Source: Caldithrix sp964532875 (GTDB lineage: Bacteria > Calditrichota > Calditrichia > Calditrichales > Calditrichaceae). Taken from it: a stretch of 43,205 bases of DNA. The stretch lies in assembly GCA_964532875.1 (NCBI GenBank), contig CAZHIZ010000010.1, forward strand, positions 1 through 43,205. The letters are read 5' to 3'. Under the pieces are notes generated by a model that saw nothing but the letters and a program-made list of their open reading frames with translations, did not search any database and was not told the origin of the DNA. Below, one piece after another: positions 7,261 through 17,500 of this stretch (its first letter is position 1; every line of letters starts with the position of its first letter). Both the position numbers and the translations under genes were made by a program.

Positions 7261-10200
7261 TTACTCCCCTTCCATTATCACCATCAATTTCAAATTTTTA
7301 CTTTCCTTCAGCTCCGGCATTTCTACTCGCACGATATACAACCCACTGGCTATTCTCTTGCCTTTACTATTCATCAAGTTCCAACGGCAAAACGGCGATT
7401 CTTCATTTTTCTCAATACGATACACCAAATCTCCATTCAATGTAAAAATGCGCAAAATGGCATGTTTCGGTAAGTGTGTAAAAGTCACATAATCAACAGG
7501 TACGTTCGGCCCTAACGCCGTGCCTGCATAATAGGGATTTGGGAATACATTAATGTTTCGGATATCTTGCTTAGCCAATTTTAAATTATTTTCTATGTGT
7601 CCCGGTGCAGTAAAGGAAAATTTTAAATCCTTGCGGGGACCTTTCACTAATATAAAACGAATTACCGTCCCTTTTTCCGGCAAAGTTCTTTTCCCCCCGA
7701 CATCACAAATGATTAAATTGTCCAATACCGGCAAAGAATGTTTCCACCATTTTCTACCGAACGTTCCTGAACTCACATCCTGCACAAACGCTTGATAGCT
7801 TCCCAAAGAGTCAGTCGGTTTTCGGACAAAAATCCAGTCTGTGGCAGGATAACCAAAATACGGATCGGTATAACCGAAATCAAAGATACCCGGCGTAGCG
7901 CCACCGGAATAGCCTCCGGTTATACAACGAACATCATCCGTCGTATCCTGGTAAGTTCCGTATCCCACATCCCAAAATTCAAATGGCACAACAGACCAAA
8001 AATTACCGGCATCAGCCCACCAATAATAAACACCTCCCTTTTCCGTGAATCGCATTTCAAAATCATGGAAATTGGCATTTTGCACGTCACGTGCAATATA
8101 TTGAAAAGCAAAATAAGAATTTTCAGCCGGACTCGTACTTAATAAAAATCGATTTTCATCGCTTGGTGCACTAAAACTTTGCCAAACATTATTTCCCGCA
8201 TACGGTCTGCCCAAATCATCCCACTCACTTTTCGGAAGCGGTCCTTTTCCGTTTGCAACTTCCACAATGGCTTTCAATGGCATGTCCATTGATGGTAGTT
8301 GCACGTAAATGCCCAGGCCGTCGATACTTATTTCGTTTCGTCTCTCAAATACGTTCCGAACGGCAGTAATCGGTTGTCCCCGAAGAAGTACCTGATTGCT
8401 TGTTTTATCTGTTAAATTCCATACCCACTGGCCGTAAGTACTTGCGCTCGAGTCGTTATTCTTATCAAATGATATTTCATAATCATGGCCGGTTGTTTTG
8501 GAAGGATCCACAACAGTCACCTTGCAAATAACATCACTTTTCATATTTATATTGACAGACAATGTATCACCCAAATCGGCTTCAAAACGTTCCCCCGGTT
8601 TGGGGCCCCGTACGGTTACTTTTACAATGGTAGGTTCAGATTCATATCCCAATAATCCGTTTCCTTTGCTATCATAATTATAAGCGGTTACAGCAAAATA
8701 ATAAGTTGCCCCCTTAAAAAAGGGCTGATGGTGCAGAGCATCTTTCTTAATAATAAGATGGCGTTGAATCCCGCTGTCCCGGCCAGTGAAAAGCGGAACA
8801 AGCATAAACCGGTTTAATTCGGAAATATACCGCCATCCCAAAACGGTATAAATGCCATCCTGTACATCAAAAGTAGCAACTTTCTTTACACCCGGATCGG
8901 TAACGGCGCTTTGAGCCGAGGGTAATTGATACACATTATAACCCTCAAATTTAAAATCACCGAACTTTTTTTCTTCCGTTTCGTGAATACGATTGGTATC
9001 CCAGCCCCAATTCAAAACAACGGAAGTCTGATTGGAATCATCCACAAATGATGTGCCAGTCACCTTTGGAGGTGCCGGAGCATATTCAAATGATTCAAAT
9101 GCGGACAGCCTGTATGCATTCAATAAACGATTGATTGCCTGCAACTGGACAATAGCATTCCGGTTATCCGTCCCCATTCCTCCCGAAATAGCCAATAAAA
9201 TATCTTGCTGCGCGCCTGGAGCCAGAGAAAAAGGGCCCACATTCCCACTCATACTTCGAGAACCCGGCCCCAGATTATTGCCGGCTCCGTCCACATCGCC
9301 GGCAATGCCACCCGGATCATTTACCGCATCGCCCGATAGGGGGAAACGCGTCGGTTGACCTTTGAACGGGCCGCTTCCTACAATCCATGGACGCGGATGC
9401 TGTAAATCGATAGTTGGCACAAATCCCCGCATAATATTATACCAGCCAAACGTAAAATCCGTTTGACCCATCGGGGGAGGCCCAAACGATTCTCCGGATC
9501 GAAATGAGAAAAAAGAACTTAAAATTTGCTTTTGGCCAATCAATGTACGATCTGCCTCCCATGCTGCACTTTGAAGAGTATCGGTTGGGCCGGATAATAA
9601 ACTATATCCGAGAGCCGGAGGCATTAAACCGTATTTGGCGTATTCTTTATCAAAGCTTTTCCCATTATAAGCAAACCACATATTGTGTTTTGGATCGCAA
9701 CCCGCCAAATCATCCCCATAATATCCGATATCCTGGTCTCCGGCTATGGCCACAAACATAGAATCCAATAAGTACGGCGATTTGTTTATCAAACGATACC
9801 GAATAAAAATTGTTTGACTCAAAGGAGTGAATTCTCCTTTAAAAGTCCACAAAGTTACTTGCAATTCCATACCGATTGATGGTACCCCACTCAATTGTTC
9901 TACTGTTGCTTCATCCAAATCATTAGCCACGAACCATATTACCTGATCGGCCTGAGCAATGCCGGGATAATCTCCTCGTTCCGCATCCGGGTAACCTTGC
10001 GCATCAAATACAGGATCGTATATCCCGTTCCCGTTTACGTCATTGTATGGTGCTCCCAAATCAACCGGCCAATTTTTCCAATTTTCCGCCAACGCTTCTT
10101 TTAATTGTGCTGTCATTTCTGGCTTCACTGACAAGCTATCCACGCCGAAATAAATTGCTGCTTCTTCGAGCAATTGCTTATCCGATAAGGTCCGCCAATC

Positions 10201-10626
10201 TTTACGCACAAAATATACTTTCACTTTGGGATTATTTACATCAACCGCTTGCCCATTGCTTTGTATCCAGCCAGGTTGTAAACCAGACCGATAATAAACG
10301 CCACCGACCCGTAATGGATTATCCGCAATTTTTTGTCCGGTTTGCGCATCTTTAAGCCAGGCGCCCCAAAGAATTCCCTGCATATCGAGAACCATTGCCG
10401 TATTTTTTGGGAAAATGCCCCCTGATTTCCCTTGCAAAGTGTTATATGCCAGCATGCCATTGTAATTCGCCCAAAACTCCCAATTGCCTGCCGTGAGAAC
10501 AGCCGTTGTTTTAAGAGGTTGCACCACGCCGTCTCTTTCTTTCTTTAAAAAAGGAAATTCTTTTTGAGCCATAACTGAGGCGATGGACAAGAAAAGTATC
10601 ACACAGATTTTGGTTAGCTTTTTCAT
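7261..10626 (-). CDS. Giant secreted protein with Fn3 domain and T9SS sorting tail (paralog 1 of 3)
   Basis: Function not recognised. A signal peptide (to about residue 20, ASVMA then QKEF) is followed by a long region with a conserved NWKNWPVDLGAPY block and the acidic motif NDVNGNGIYDPV (about 181-206), and later GDVDGAGNN, both resembling calcium-binding Asp/Asn loops. A fibronectin type III-like domain lies at about 519-672 (ending YFAVTAYNY...ESEP). The last 97 residues, from NVFPNPYY at about 1024, match the T9SS type A sorting domain: an IRIFT-like strand, a W-N-G segment, ASGLYIVRVE, and a basic strand at the end. It should therefore be exported by T9SS and attached to or released from the cell surface. 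Two paralogs lie immediately upstream. The start has a good AGAAGGTG ribosome site. Confidence 0.85.
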   Translation of the reverse strand: MKKLTKICVILFLSIASVMAQKEFPFLKKERDGVVQPLKTTAVLTAGNWEFWANYNGMLAYNTLQGKSGGIFPKNTAMVLDMQGILWGAWLKDAQTGQKIADNPLRVGGVYYRSGLQPGWIQSNGQAVDVNNPKVKVYFVRKDWRTLSDKQLLEEAAIYFGVDSLSVKPEMTAQLKEALAENWKNWPVDLGAPYNDVNGNGIYDPVFDAQGYPDAERGDYPGIAQADQVIWFVANDLDEATVEQLSGVPSIGMELQVTLWTFKGEFTPLSQTIFIRYRLINKSPYLLDSMFVAIAGDQDIGYYGDDLAGCDPKHNMWFAYNGKSFDKEYAKYGLMPPALGYSLLSGPTDTLQSAAWEADRTLIGQKQILSSFFSFRSGESFGPPPMGQTDFTFGWYNIMRGFVPTIDLQHPRPWIVGSGPFKGQPTRFPLSGDAVNDPGGIAGDVDGAGNNLGPGSRSMSGNVGPFSLAPGAQQDILLAISGGMGTDNRNAIVQLQAINRLLNAYRLSAFESFEYAPAPPKVTGTSFVDDSNQTSVVLNWGWDTNRIHETEEKKFGDFKFEGYNVYQLPSAQSAVTDPGVKKVATFDVQDGIYTVLGWRYISELNRFMLVPLFTGRDSGIQRHLIIKKDALHHQPFFKGATYYFAVTAYNYDSKGNGLLGYESEPTIVKVTVRGPKPGERFEADLGDTLSVNINMKSDVICKVTVVDPSKTTGHDYEISFDKNNDSSASTYGQWVWNLTDKTSNQVLLRGQPITAVRNVFERRNEISIDGLGIYVQLPSMDMPLKAIVEVANGKGPLPKSEWDDLGRPYAGNNVWQSFSAPSDENRFLLSTSPAENSYFAFQYIARDVQNANFHDFEMRFTEKGGVYYWWADAGNFWSVVPFEFWDVGYGTYQDTTDDVRCITGGYSGGATPGIFDFGYTDPYFGYPATDWIFVRKPTDSLGSYQAFVQDVSSGTFGRKWWKHSLPVLDNLIICDVGGKRTLPEKGTVIRFILVKGPRKDLKFSFTAPGHIENNLKLAKQDIRNINVFPNPYYAGTALGPNVPVDYVTFTHLPKHAILRIFTLNGDLVYRIEKNEESPFCRWNLMNSKGKRIASGLYIVRVEMPELKESKNLKLMVIMEGE

Positions 10627-10863
10627 TGCGCACCTTCTCTTGACGATAAAATTTGTGGTTAAATCTTTTATTGGTTATTAGCCAAAATAAAGTTAAATAT
10701 TAAGAGTAAAGAGAAAACTGCTCTCGCAATACCGATTTATTCGGTAGAAGCGATCCCTTCTAAATGAAACGGATTGCTCCATCGTACCGCATTGGTGAAA
10801 ACGCTTCGAAAAAAATCAGCTCAGAGTTCCCAATTCCCAGTTCCAAGTTCCTAATTTCCCTCT
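10627..10863. other. Intergenic region between paralogs 1 and 2
   Basis: No gene seen. It holds a 6-bp hairpin at 10730-10746 (arms TACCGA and TCGGTA) and, at the end next to the paralog 2 stop codon, a heptanucleotide array (10825-10860). It must also contain any promoter specific to paralog 1. Confidence 0.55.
10825..10860. repeat. Heptanucleotide array, five units
   Basis: Five degenerate units of 7-8 nt with consensus A-R-T-T-C-C-N in phase. The array starts 4 nt beyond the stop codon of paralog 2 and would be in its 3' untranslated RNA. Similar arrays occur at 131-153 and 14506-14547. Confidence 0.7.
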
Positions 10864-13800
10864 TTACTCTCCTACTACCGCCATTAATTTTAAAACCTTC
10901 ACTTTCTTCAATTCAGGCATTTCGATGCGAATAATGTACAAACCACTGGCAACGGATATACCTTTTTCATTCGACAAATTCCAGCGACAAAATGGCGATT
11001 GATCATGTTTTTCTATTTTACGCACAAGATCGCCGCTTAGTGTAAAAATACGGATAATGGCATGTTCCGGCAAATGGGTAAACGTCACGTATTCTACCTG
11101 CCCTTCGGGGCCCTTGGCCATTCCGGCATAATAGGGATTAGGAAATACATTGATCTTTTCCACATCTTTTTTAGCCAATTCGAAATCATCCTTAATACGA
11201 CCGGGCGCGCTAAACCAAAATTTTAAATATTCCTGCGGCCCCTTGAAAGTGATAAAGCGAATGACCGTTCCGGTTTCTGGCAATGTGTTCGCACTACTAT
11301 AATCGCAAATAATTAGATTGTCTAAAATTGGCACGGAATTGCTCCACCAATCTTTTGTAAACGTTCCTGAAGTCACATCCTGCCCATAGGCGGCATAACT
11401 TCCTCGTTTATTCAGCGGTTTTCGTACGGAAATCCAGTCCGTCGCAGGATACTGAAGATAAGGATCGGTGTATCCATAATCGAATACACCCGGTGTTACC
11501 CCGCCGGAGTAGCCACCCGTTAAGCAACGCACATCATCGGTCGTATCCTGATAGGTAGCGTAGCCTATGTCCCAGAACTCAAACGGCACCTGCGCCCAAA
11601 CATTCCCTTCATCGTACCACCAGGTAAATATCCCGCCGCGCTCCGTAAAACGCATTTCAAAGTCATGTGAATGGGCATTAGCAATGTTTTGTTCAATCTG
11701 ACTTAACGCACCATCATCACCGGCTGCACTCAAATAAAAGCGATTCAGGTCATTCGGCGCACTAAGCCTGTGCCAGACATTTATCCCATAATAGGGCGTA
11801 CCAATAATATCCCATTGGCCGGGTGAAAATGGACCAAATCTATTAGCTACTTCCAAAATAAATTTAATGCCGGGCTTAGGCGCCTGCACATACAATGCTA
11901 ACCCATCGGCCAATACTTCGTTTGTTTTTTCAAATGGTGTATTTGAATAGCGCCTTCCCTGTACCTTATGTATTTTTTGTCCGCTAATAATCAATTTATT
12001 GATGGTTTTATCCTTTAAATTCCAAAGCCACTGTCCATATGTGGCCGAAGTCGTATCCGTATCTTCGGTAAAAAATATTTCATAGTCATGACCTGTTGTC
12101 TCAGTGGGATCGACCACTTCTGCTTTGCAAATTACATCGGTTTTCATGTTCGTTTCTACATGTAATGTATCGCCCAAATCCGCTTGATAGCGTTCTCCGG
12201 GTTGGAGTGGTTCGACGGTTACACGGACAACCGTTGGCAGCGATTCATACCCCGGCATCTCGGGATATCTCGAATTATAGTTATATGCGGTTACGGCAAA
12301 ATAATACGTAAAGCCCTTGTATAATTTTTTATTATGAATGTAATCTTTATCAATAATGATATGACGGCGAATACCGGAATCAAGCCCCTTGGCAAACGGG
12401 ACAAAAATGCTACTTCCGTATTCCGGAATATACTCCCAGCGCGATATAGTGAATATATTGTCTTTTACATCAAATGTTGCGATTTTTACAACACCCGGAT
12501 CACTGAGACTGGCATAAGGCGTTGGCAACTGGTAAATCATGTAACCTTCAAATTTGTATGGCCAAACGTTTTCTTCTTCCGTTTGCTTCAAGCGATTCAG
12601 ATTCCATCCCCAATCCAACACCACATAGGCACTATTTCCTCCCTGCACATAAGAAGCCGCGTGTACATCCGGTGGTTTTGGTTCAAACCGCAATGTCCCG
12701 AAATTCTTCTTCACTAATCCGCTCAACAAGTCCGAAATATCTCTTAAATCCGTAATAGCTTTTCTGTTATCCGGCCCCATACCGCCCGAAATAGCTAAAA
12801 GTATCTCTTGACTTTCTCCAGGTTTTAAGGTAAAAGGCCCCGTATTGCCACTCATACGACGATCGCTCGGCCCCATATTATTACCGGCACCATCCACATC
12901 ACCATACTGGCCATTGGGATCGCTTACCGGATCGCCGGAAAGGGGAAAGCGGGTGGGCTTCCCTGCATAAGGACCGCTTGCATAAAACTGTGGGGACGGA
13001 TGCTTCAAAGTACCGGTCGCTTGATAACCCCGCAAATAGTTATACCAGGCAATAGAACAATAACTCCCCCCATAACATTCATTAGTTAAATTCGTGAAAG
13101 AAGACAATCCTAAATTCCTAAATCCTTTTTTAGTCTTAAAATCGCTCCATGCCTCAGCATCCGGATCATCACTTCTTACCACGGGGCCTGCCAAAAAGGT
13201 GTATCCAAGCGCAGGCGGGACTAATGCAAATCTTTCGAATTCCTTATCTATCCGCTGTGCATTGTAAGCAAACCACAAATTACGCGTCGTATCGCAACCG
13301 ACGAAATCATCGGCGTAATACCCAATATCCGGATCGCTGAAAATACCCACATACATGGAATCGATAAGATACGGGGATTTATTGATCAAACGATAACGCA
13401 CAAATACGGTTTTACTTAAAAAATTAAAATGGCCTTTATAGGCCCAAAGCGTCATCTGCAATTCCAAACCGATGCGCGGACTACCCCAATATTCTTGATC
13501 AATCGCATCGTTTGCCACTAGCCAAACGACTTGATCGGCATTGGCCACACCCGGATAATCCCCTTTGGTTGCATCGGGATAGCCATTGGCGTCTAAAACC
13601 GGATCGTATACGCCATTTCCGTTCACATCGTTATAAGGAGCACCCAAGTCCACCGGCCAATTTTTCCAGTTTTCAGCCAGAGCGTCATTCAAATCTAGCA
13701 TCATTTGTGAGGTAACAGCGGTTGTATCCGTATCAAAATAGTAAGCGGCTTCTTGCTGAAGTTCCTTTCCAGATAAGCTGCGCCAATCTTTACGAATAAA

Positions 13801-14211
13801 ATAAATTTTTACTCGCACATCGTTAATATCCACCGGTAAACCATTATTCTGAATCCAACCTGGCTGTATGCTATGATCGTAATAAATACCTCCTACCCTG
13901 GGAATACTGTCTATTTTTTCACCGGTTTCCGCCTGTTTAAGAAATCCTGCCCAGATAATGCCTTGTGCGTAAATCAGATTGGCGGTATTTTTAGGAAATA
14001 TTCCTTTGGCAGCATATTGGTCGCCATAAGAAATTTTACCGTCTTTATTTATAAACAACTCCCAATCGCCAACGGATAAAACCGCATACGATTGTAACGG
14101 TTTATTTGGAAGTGCCTTGGCTTTTGGAAATAGCGCTACGCGTTTCTGGCCAAAAGCCATTTCGGGTAAAACGAAACTTATCAGAACAAGAATAACGATG
14201 CAAAGTCTCAT
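10864..14211 (-). CDS. Giant secreted protein with Fn3 domain and T9SS sorting tail (paralog 2 of 3)
   Basis: Function not recognised. 1,115 aa, collinear with its two neighbours: signal peptide (FVLPEMAFG then QKRV), the NWKNWPVDLGAPY block with NDVNGNGVYDPV, the GDVDGAGNN motif, an Fn3-like domain at about 510-664, and a T9SS type A sorting domain from about residue 1020 (INVFPNPYYAG ... ASGLYIIRIEMPELKK). I start at 14211 because GGAGG sits 4-5 nt upstream of that ATG. The GTG one codon earlier touches the ribosome site. It is closest to paralog 1 in the stretches compared by eye (for example the block around ATYQDTTDDVRC in the last third). A heptanucleotide array begins just after its stop codon. 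Confidence 0.85.
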   Translation of the reverse strand: MRLCIVILVLISFVLPEMAFGQKRVALFPKAKALPNKPLQSYAVLSVGDWELFINKDGKISYGDQYAAKGIFPKNTANLIYAQGIIWAGFLKQAETGEKIDSIPRVGGIYYDHSIQPGWIQNNGLPVDINDVRVKIYFIRKDWRSLSGKELQQEAAYYFDTDTTAVTSQMMLDLNDALAENWKNWPVDLGAPYNDVNGNGVYDPVLDANGYPDATKGDYPGVANADQVVWLVANDAIDQEYWGSPRIGLELQMTLWAYKGHFNFLSKTVFVRYRLINKSPYLIDSMYVGIFSDPDIGYYADDFVGCDTTRNLWFAYNAQRIDKEFERFALVPPALGYTFLAGPVVRSDDPDAEAWSDFKTKKGFRNLGLSSFTNLTNECYGGSYCSIAWYNYLRGYQATGTLKHPSPQFYASGPYAGKPTRFPLSGDPVSDPNGQYGDVDGAGNNMGPSDRRMSGNTGPFTLKPGESQEILLAISGGMGPDNRKAITDLRDISDLLSGLVKKNFGTLRFEPKPPDVHAASYVQGGNSAYVVLDWGWNLNRLKQTEEENVWPYKFEGYMIYQLPTPYASLSDPGVVKIATFDVKDNIFTISRWEYIPEYGSSIFVPFAKGLDSGIRRHIIIDKDYIHNKKLYKGFTYYFAVTAYNYNSRYPEMPGYESLPTVVRVTVEPLQPGERYQADLGDTLHVETNMKTDVICKAEVVDPTETTGHDYEIFFTEDTDTTSATYGQWLWNLKDKTINKLIISGQKIHKVQGRRYSNTPFEKTNEVLADGLALYVQAPKPGIKFILEVANRFGPFSPGQWDIIGTPYYGINVWHRLSAPNDLNRFYLSAAGDDGALSQIEQNIANAHSHDFEMRFTERGGIFTWWYDEGNVWAQVPFEFWDIGYATYQDTTDDVRCLTGGYSGGVTPGVFDYGYTDPYLQYPATDWISVRKPLNKRGSYAAYGQDVTSGTFTKDWWSNSVPILDNLIICDYSSANTLPETGTVIRFITFKGPQEYLKFWFSAPGRIKDDFELAKKDVEKINVFPNPYYAGMAKGPEGQVEYVTFTHLPEHAIIRIFTLSGDLVRKIEKHDQSPFCRWNLSNEKGISVASGLYIIRIEMPELKKVKVLKLMAVVGE

Positions 14212-14554
14212 CACACCTCCCTGATTTACAGATAATTTATTTTTTTAGTTTAGATATTATGGAAGCATATCCCTTATTTGAGTGGTTTCACTTTATAAAA
14301 ACAGCTTTTTATTGCTACAAATCGCGCTTCTTTTTTAAGTAATGGACAAAGCGTTTCCCCTTGTGAATGGTGGAATAGATAAACAGTTAAATAGGAACAT
14401 TCAACGTTAAGGGCTAACGATTGACCCGTATTTTGCCCCTCCTTTGACAAAATTGCCGCTCCGATCCGTCGAAAGCGGGATCCGGCTACCGCCGGACCGG
14501 TTCACAATTCCTAGTTCCAAGTTCCCAGTTCCTAGTTCCCAATTCCAATCCCCC
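14212..14554. other. Intergenic region between paralogs 2 and 3
   Basis: 343 nt with no gene seen. The part next to paralog 2 is AT-rich and probably holds its promoter. The part next to paralog 3 contains a GC-rich palindromic block (14462-14500, with a 6-bp stem TCCGGC/GCCGGA and a 4-nt loop at 14481-14496) and then the heptanucleotide array at 14506-14547. Confidence 0.6.
14506..14547. repeat. Heptanucleotide array, six units
   Basis: Six uninterrupted 7-nt units with consensus A-R-T-T-C-C-N, ending 7 nt from the stop codon of paralog 3. It is the longest and most regular of the three arrays in the window. Direct in-phase repetition with no spacer excludes a CRISPR. Confidence 0.75.
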
Positions 14555-17500
14555 TCAAAACATCTCCGGCACTTCCTCCAGTCCCAACACCATCAACTTC
14601 AAAATCTTGGTTTTCTTTAATTCCGGCATTTCGATATGCACAATGTACAAACCGCTGGCTACCGGGAAACCGCGTCTATTGCGTAAATCCCAACGGAAAA
14701 ACGGGCTGTCATCATTCTTTTCCAATTTGCGAACCATCATCCCGTTTAAAGTAAAAATGCGCACGATGGCATGGCGCGGCAAATGGTTAAAAGTGACAAA
14801 ATGTGTAAAACGATTCGGCTCCTGTTCCGAACTACCGTAATAAGGATTGGGGAAAACATTGATCTTTTCCACATCTTTTCTGGCCAATGCTTTGTCGTTC
14901 TCTATCCTGCCCGGCGCCTTAAAATAAAATTTCGTATTACTTTGCGGGCCTTTGACCGTGATAAAGCGAATAACCGTACCTGTTTCCGGCAACGTGCGCG
15001 CCCCGCCAAAATCACAAATAATGAGATGGGCCAATACCTCTTCGCTATTATCAAACCATTGCGAGTTATCTAACCCGTTTTGCAGGGCATTAACATAATT
15101 GGCGTAACTGCCTTTGCTATTTTTCGGACGGCGGGCATATATCCAATCCGTAGCGGGATATCCCAGTGCCGGGTCTTTTGTATGAAAGCCAAACTGCCCT
15201 ATGATACTATCCGGAGAAAAGGCCACTGTAATTAATCGTTCATCATCACTATAATCATCGTATGTACCGAATCCCACATCCCACATCTCAAAAGGGACGT
15301 GGGCGTATGTTCTCCAATCGTTATAAACCCAATCCAAAAGACCTCCTTGCGCTGTAAAACGCATCTCAAAATCGTGGCCACGGGCATTTTCGATGCTGCG
15401 TTCGATACGTTCCAGATTTCCGCTACCGCCGCCTGCACTCAGATAAAAGCGATTGACATCACTGGGAGCACTTAAACTATGCCACACGTTATTGCCGTGG
15501 AATGGCCTCCCTGCGTCGTCCCAATCGTTTTCTTCTAACGGACCGTTTCCATTGGCCACTTCCACAATGGCCTGAATTTTATTATTTGGGGGCTGATAAA
15601 TAAAAATTTTCAAGCCATCCACAATGGGTACCCCCACAGCGTCATAATGCATGGGATCATTAATGTAATGGATCTTTTCCTTTTCCAGCACAAGGCGGTT
15701 TTTCGTAACATCCTTTAAATTCCAAACCATTTGACCGTAGGTAGCGGAAAGCGTGTCCCTATCCGTCTCAAAAAATATTTCGTACTTATGCCCGGTCACC
15801 GCAGCCGGATCAATTACAAATACACGGCATTCCAAATTATTCTCGTTCTCTGCCTGCACCTTTATTTCTTGCTCCGGTTCGGCTTCGTATCGATCTCCCG
15901 GCTTTGGCCCTTGAACCGTCACCGTTACCACGCTGGGTTCCGATTCGATACTTGGGTTTTTTCTTGAATGTGGATTATAATTGTAAGCCGTAACGGCAAA
16001 ATAATAGGTAGAACCTCGGTATAATGGACGATTCTTAAGGGAATCCCAATTCACTAAATAGTAGTGGCGAACTCCCGAATCGGTTCCGTACTGAATCGGG
16101 GCCGTTATCAATTGATTTCCGTACTTCGGCGAAATAAATGTTCCGTAAATAGATTGAACCCCATCAATGCGATCCAATGTGGCAATGCGCTTTACGCCCT
16201 CATCGGATATTTTGGCATTTTGTGTGGGTAATTGATAAACATTATATCCTTCGAAGACATAATCCCCGTTTTTAACCTCTTCGGTTTCTTTTACCCTTTG
16301 CTCATTAAATCCCCAATTTAACACGATTTTATCTTCCAGAGGTGTTGCTCGTACCATTGGCTTAGCCGGTGGATTTGGAACCGATTTAAATAAATTTTTG
16401 TAAATCCGTTTTACAATCACGTCGGTATTCCACGCTTCCTGTAATGAATTCAAATAATCCTTACCCAAGCCGCCGATTATGGCCACAATTATATCCTGTT
16501 TTGAACCGGGCTCCATGACAAATGGCCCCGTGCTCATAAGAAAACTTCGATCACCCGGGGCATAATTGCCGCCTTCCCCGTCAATATCTCCATACCGAGC
16601 ATTGGGATCCGTAACTGGATTACCGGATAATGGGAAACGGGTTGTTTGTCCTTTACGCGGGCCGCTTAAAAATATTTGTGGTGTGGGATGCATTAAATCC
16701 GGTGTGGCCTGAAATCCGCGCATAATATTGTATAAAATTAACGTTAAATATATATCTCCCATAGGGGGCTCTTCGATATAAGGCCGGTACGCCTGAAAAG
16801 AAGTCATTTTAAGATTTTTATGGCCGAACAAATATTGAAAGTCAACGATCGCCGTATCCTGATGATTAGAACTACTAACCGTCGGACCTTGCAATAAATC
16901 ATATACACCCGCCGCGGGTTTTATATGATATTTAGAAAACTCTTCATCATAATTGGTGCCGTTATAAGCAAAAGCAATACTATTTAACGAATCGCATCCA
17001 ACCAAATCATTGCTATAATCACCGATGTCCGGATCACTAAAAACGGAAATGTACATGGAATCCAGCTTGAAATTACTTTTATTATATATTTCAATACGCT
17101 TAAATACAACATTCCGCAACGGATTATATCTACCCTTGTATGTCCAAAGGGTAAAATGAACTTCCAATCCAATGGGTAAAGATCCGGCAAAATATAATGT
17201 TTTGTTTTTGTTTAAATCATTTACTGGGAACCAAATCACTTGATTGGCCTGAGCCAAACCAGGATAATCGCCACGCGTAGCATCGGGACAGCCCAAGGAA
17301 TCCAATACCGGATCGTAAATACCGTTACCGTTCACATCCACATAAGGAGCCCCCAAATCAACGGGCCAGTTTTTCCAATTATATTCATATTGTTGACGGA
17401 CACTGGCCATCATTTCCTTGGTAACAGCGGCCGCGTTTACATGAAACAAATACGTGCATTCTTTTATTAAATCCGCATCCGTGAGCGAACGCCAATCCGA

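Noticed and set aside
10825..10860. Heptamer arrays as a CRISPR array
   Set aside because: Units are 7 nt, directly abutting, with no spacers and no cas genes in the window.
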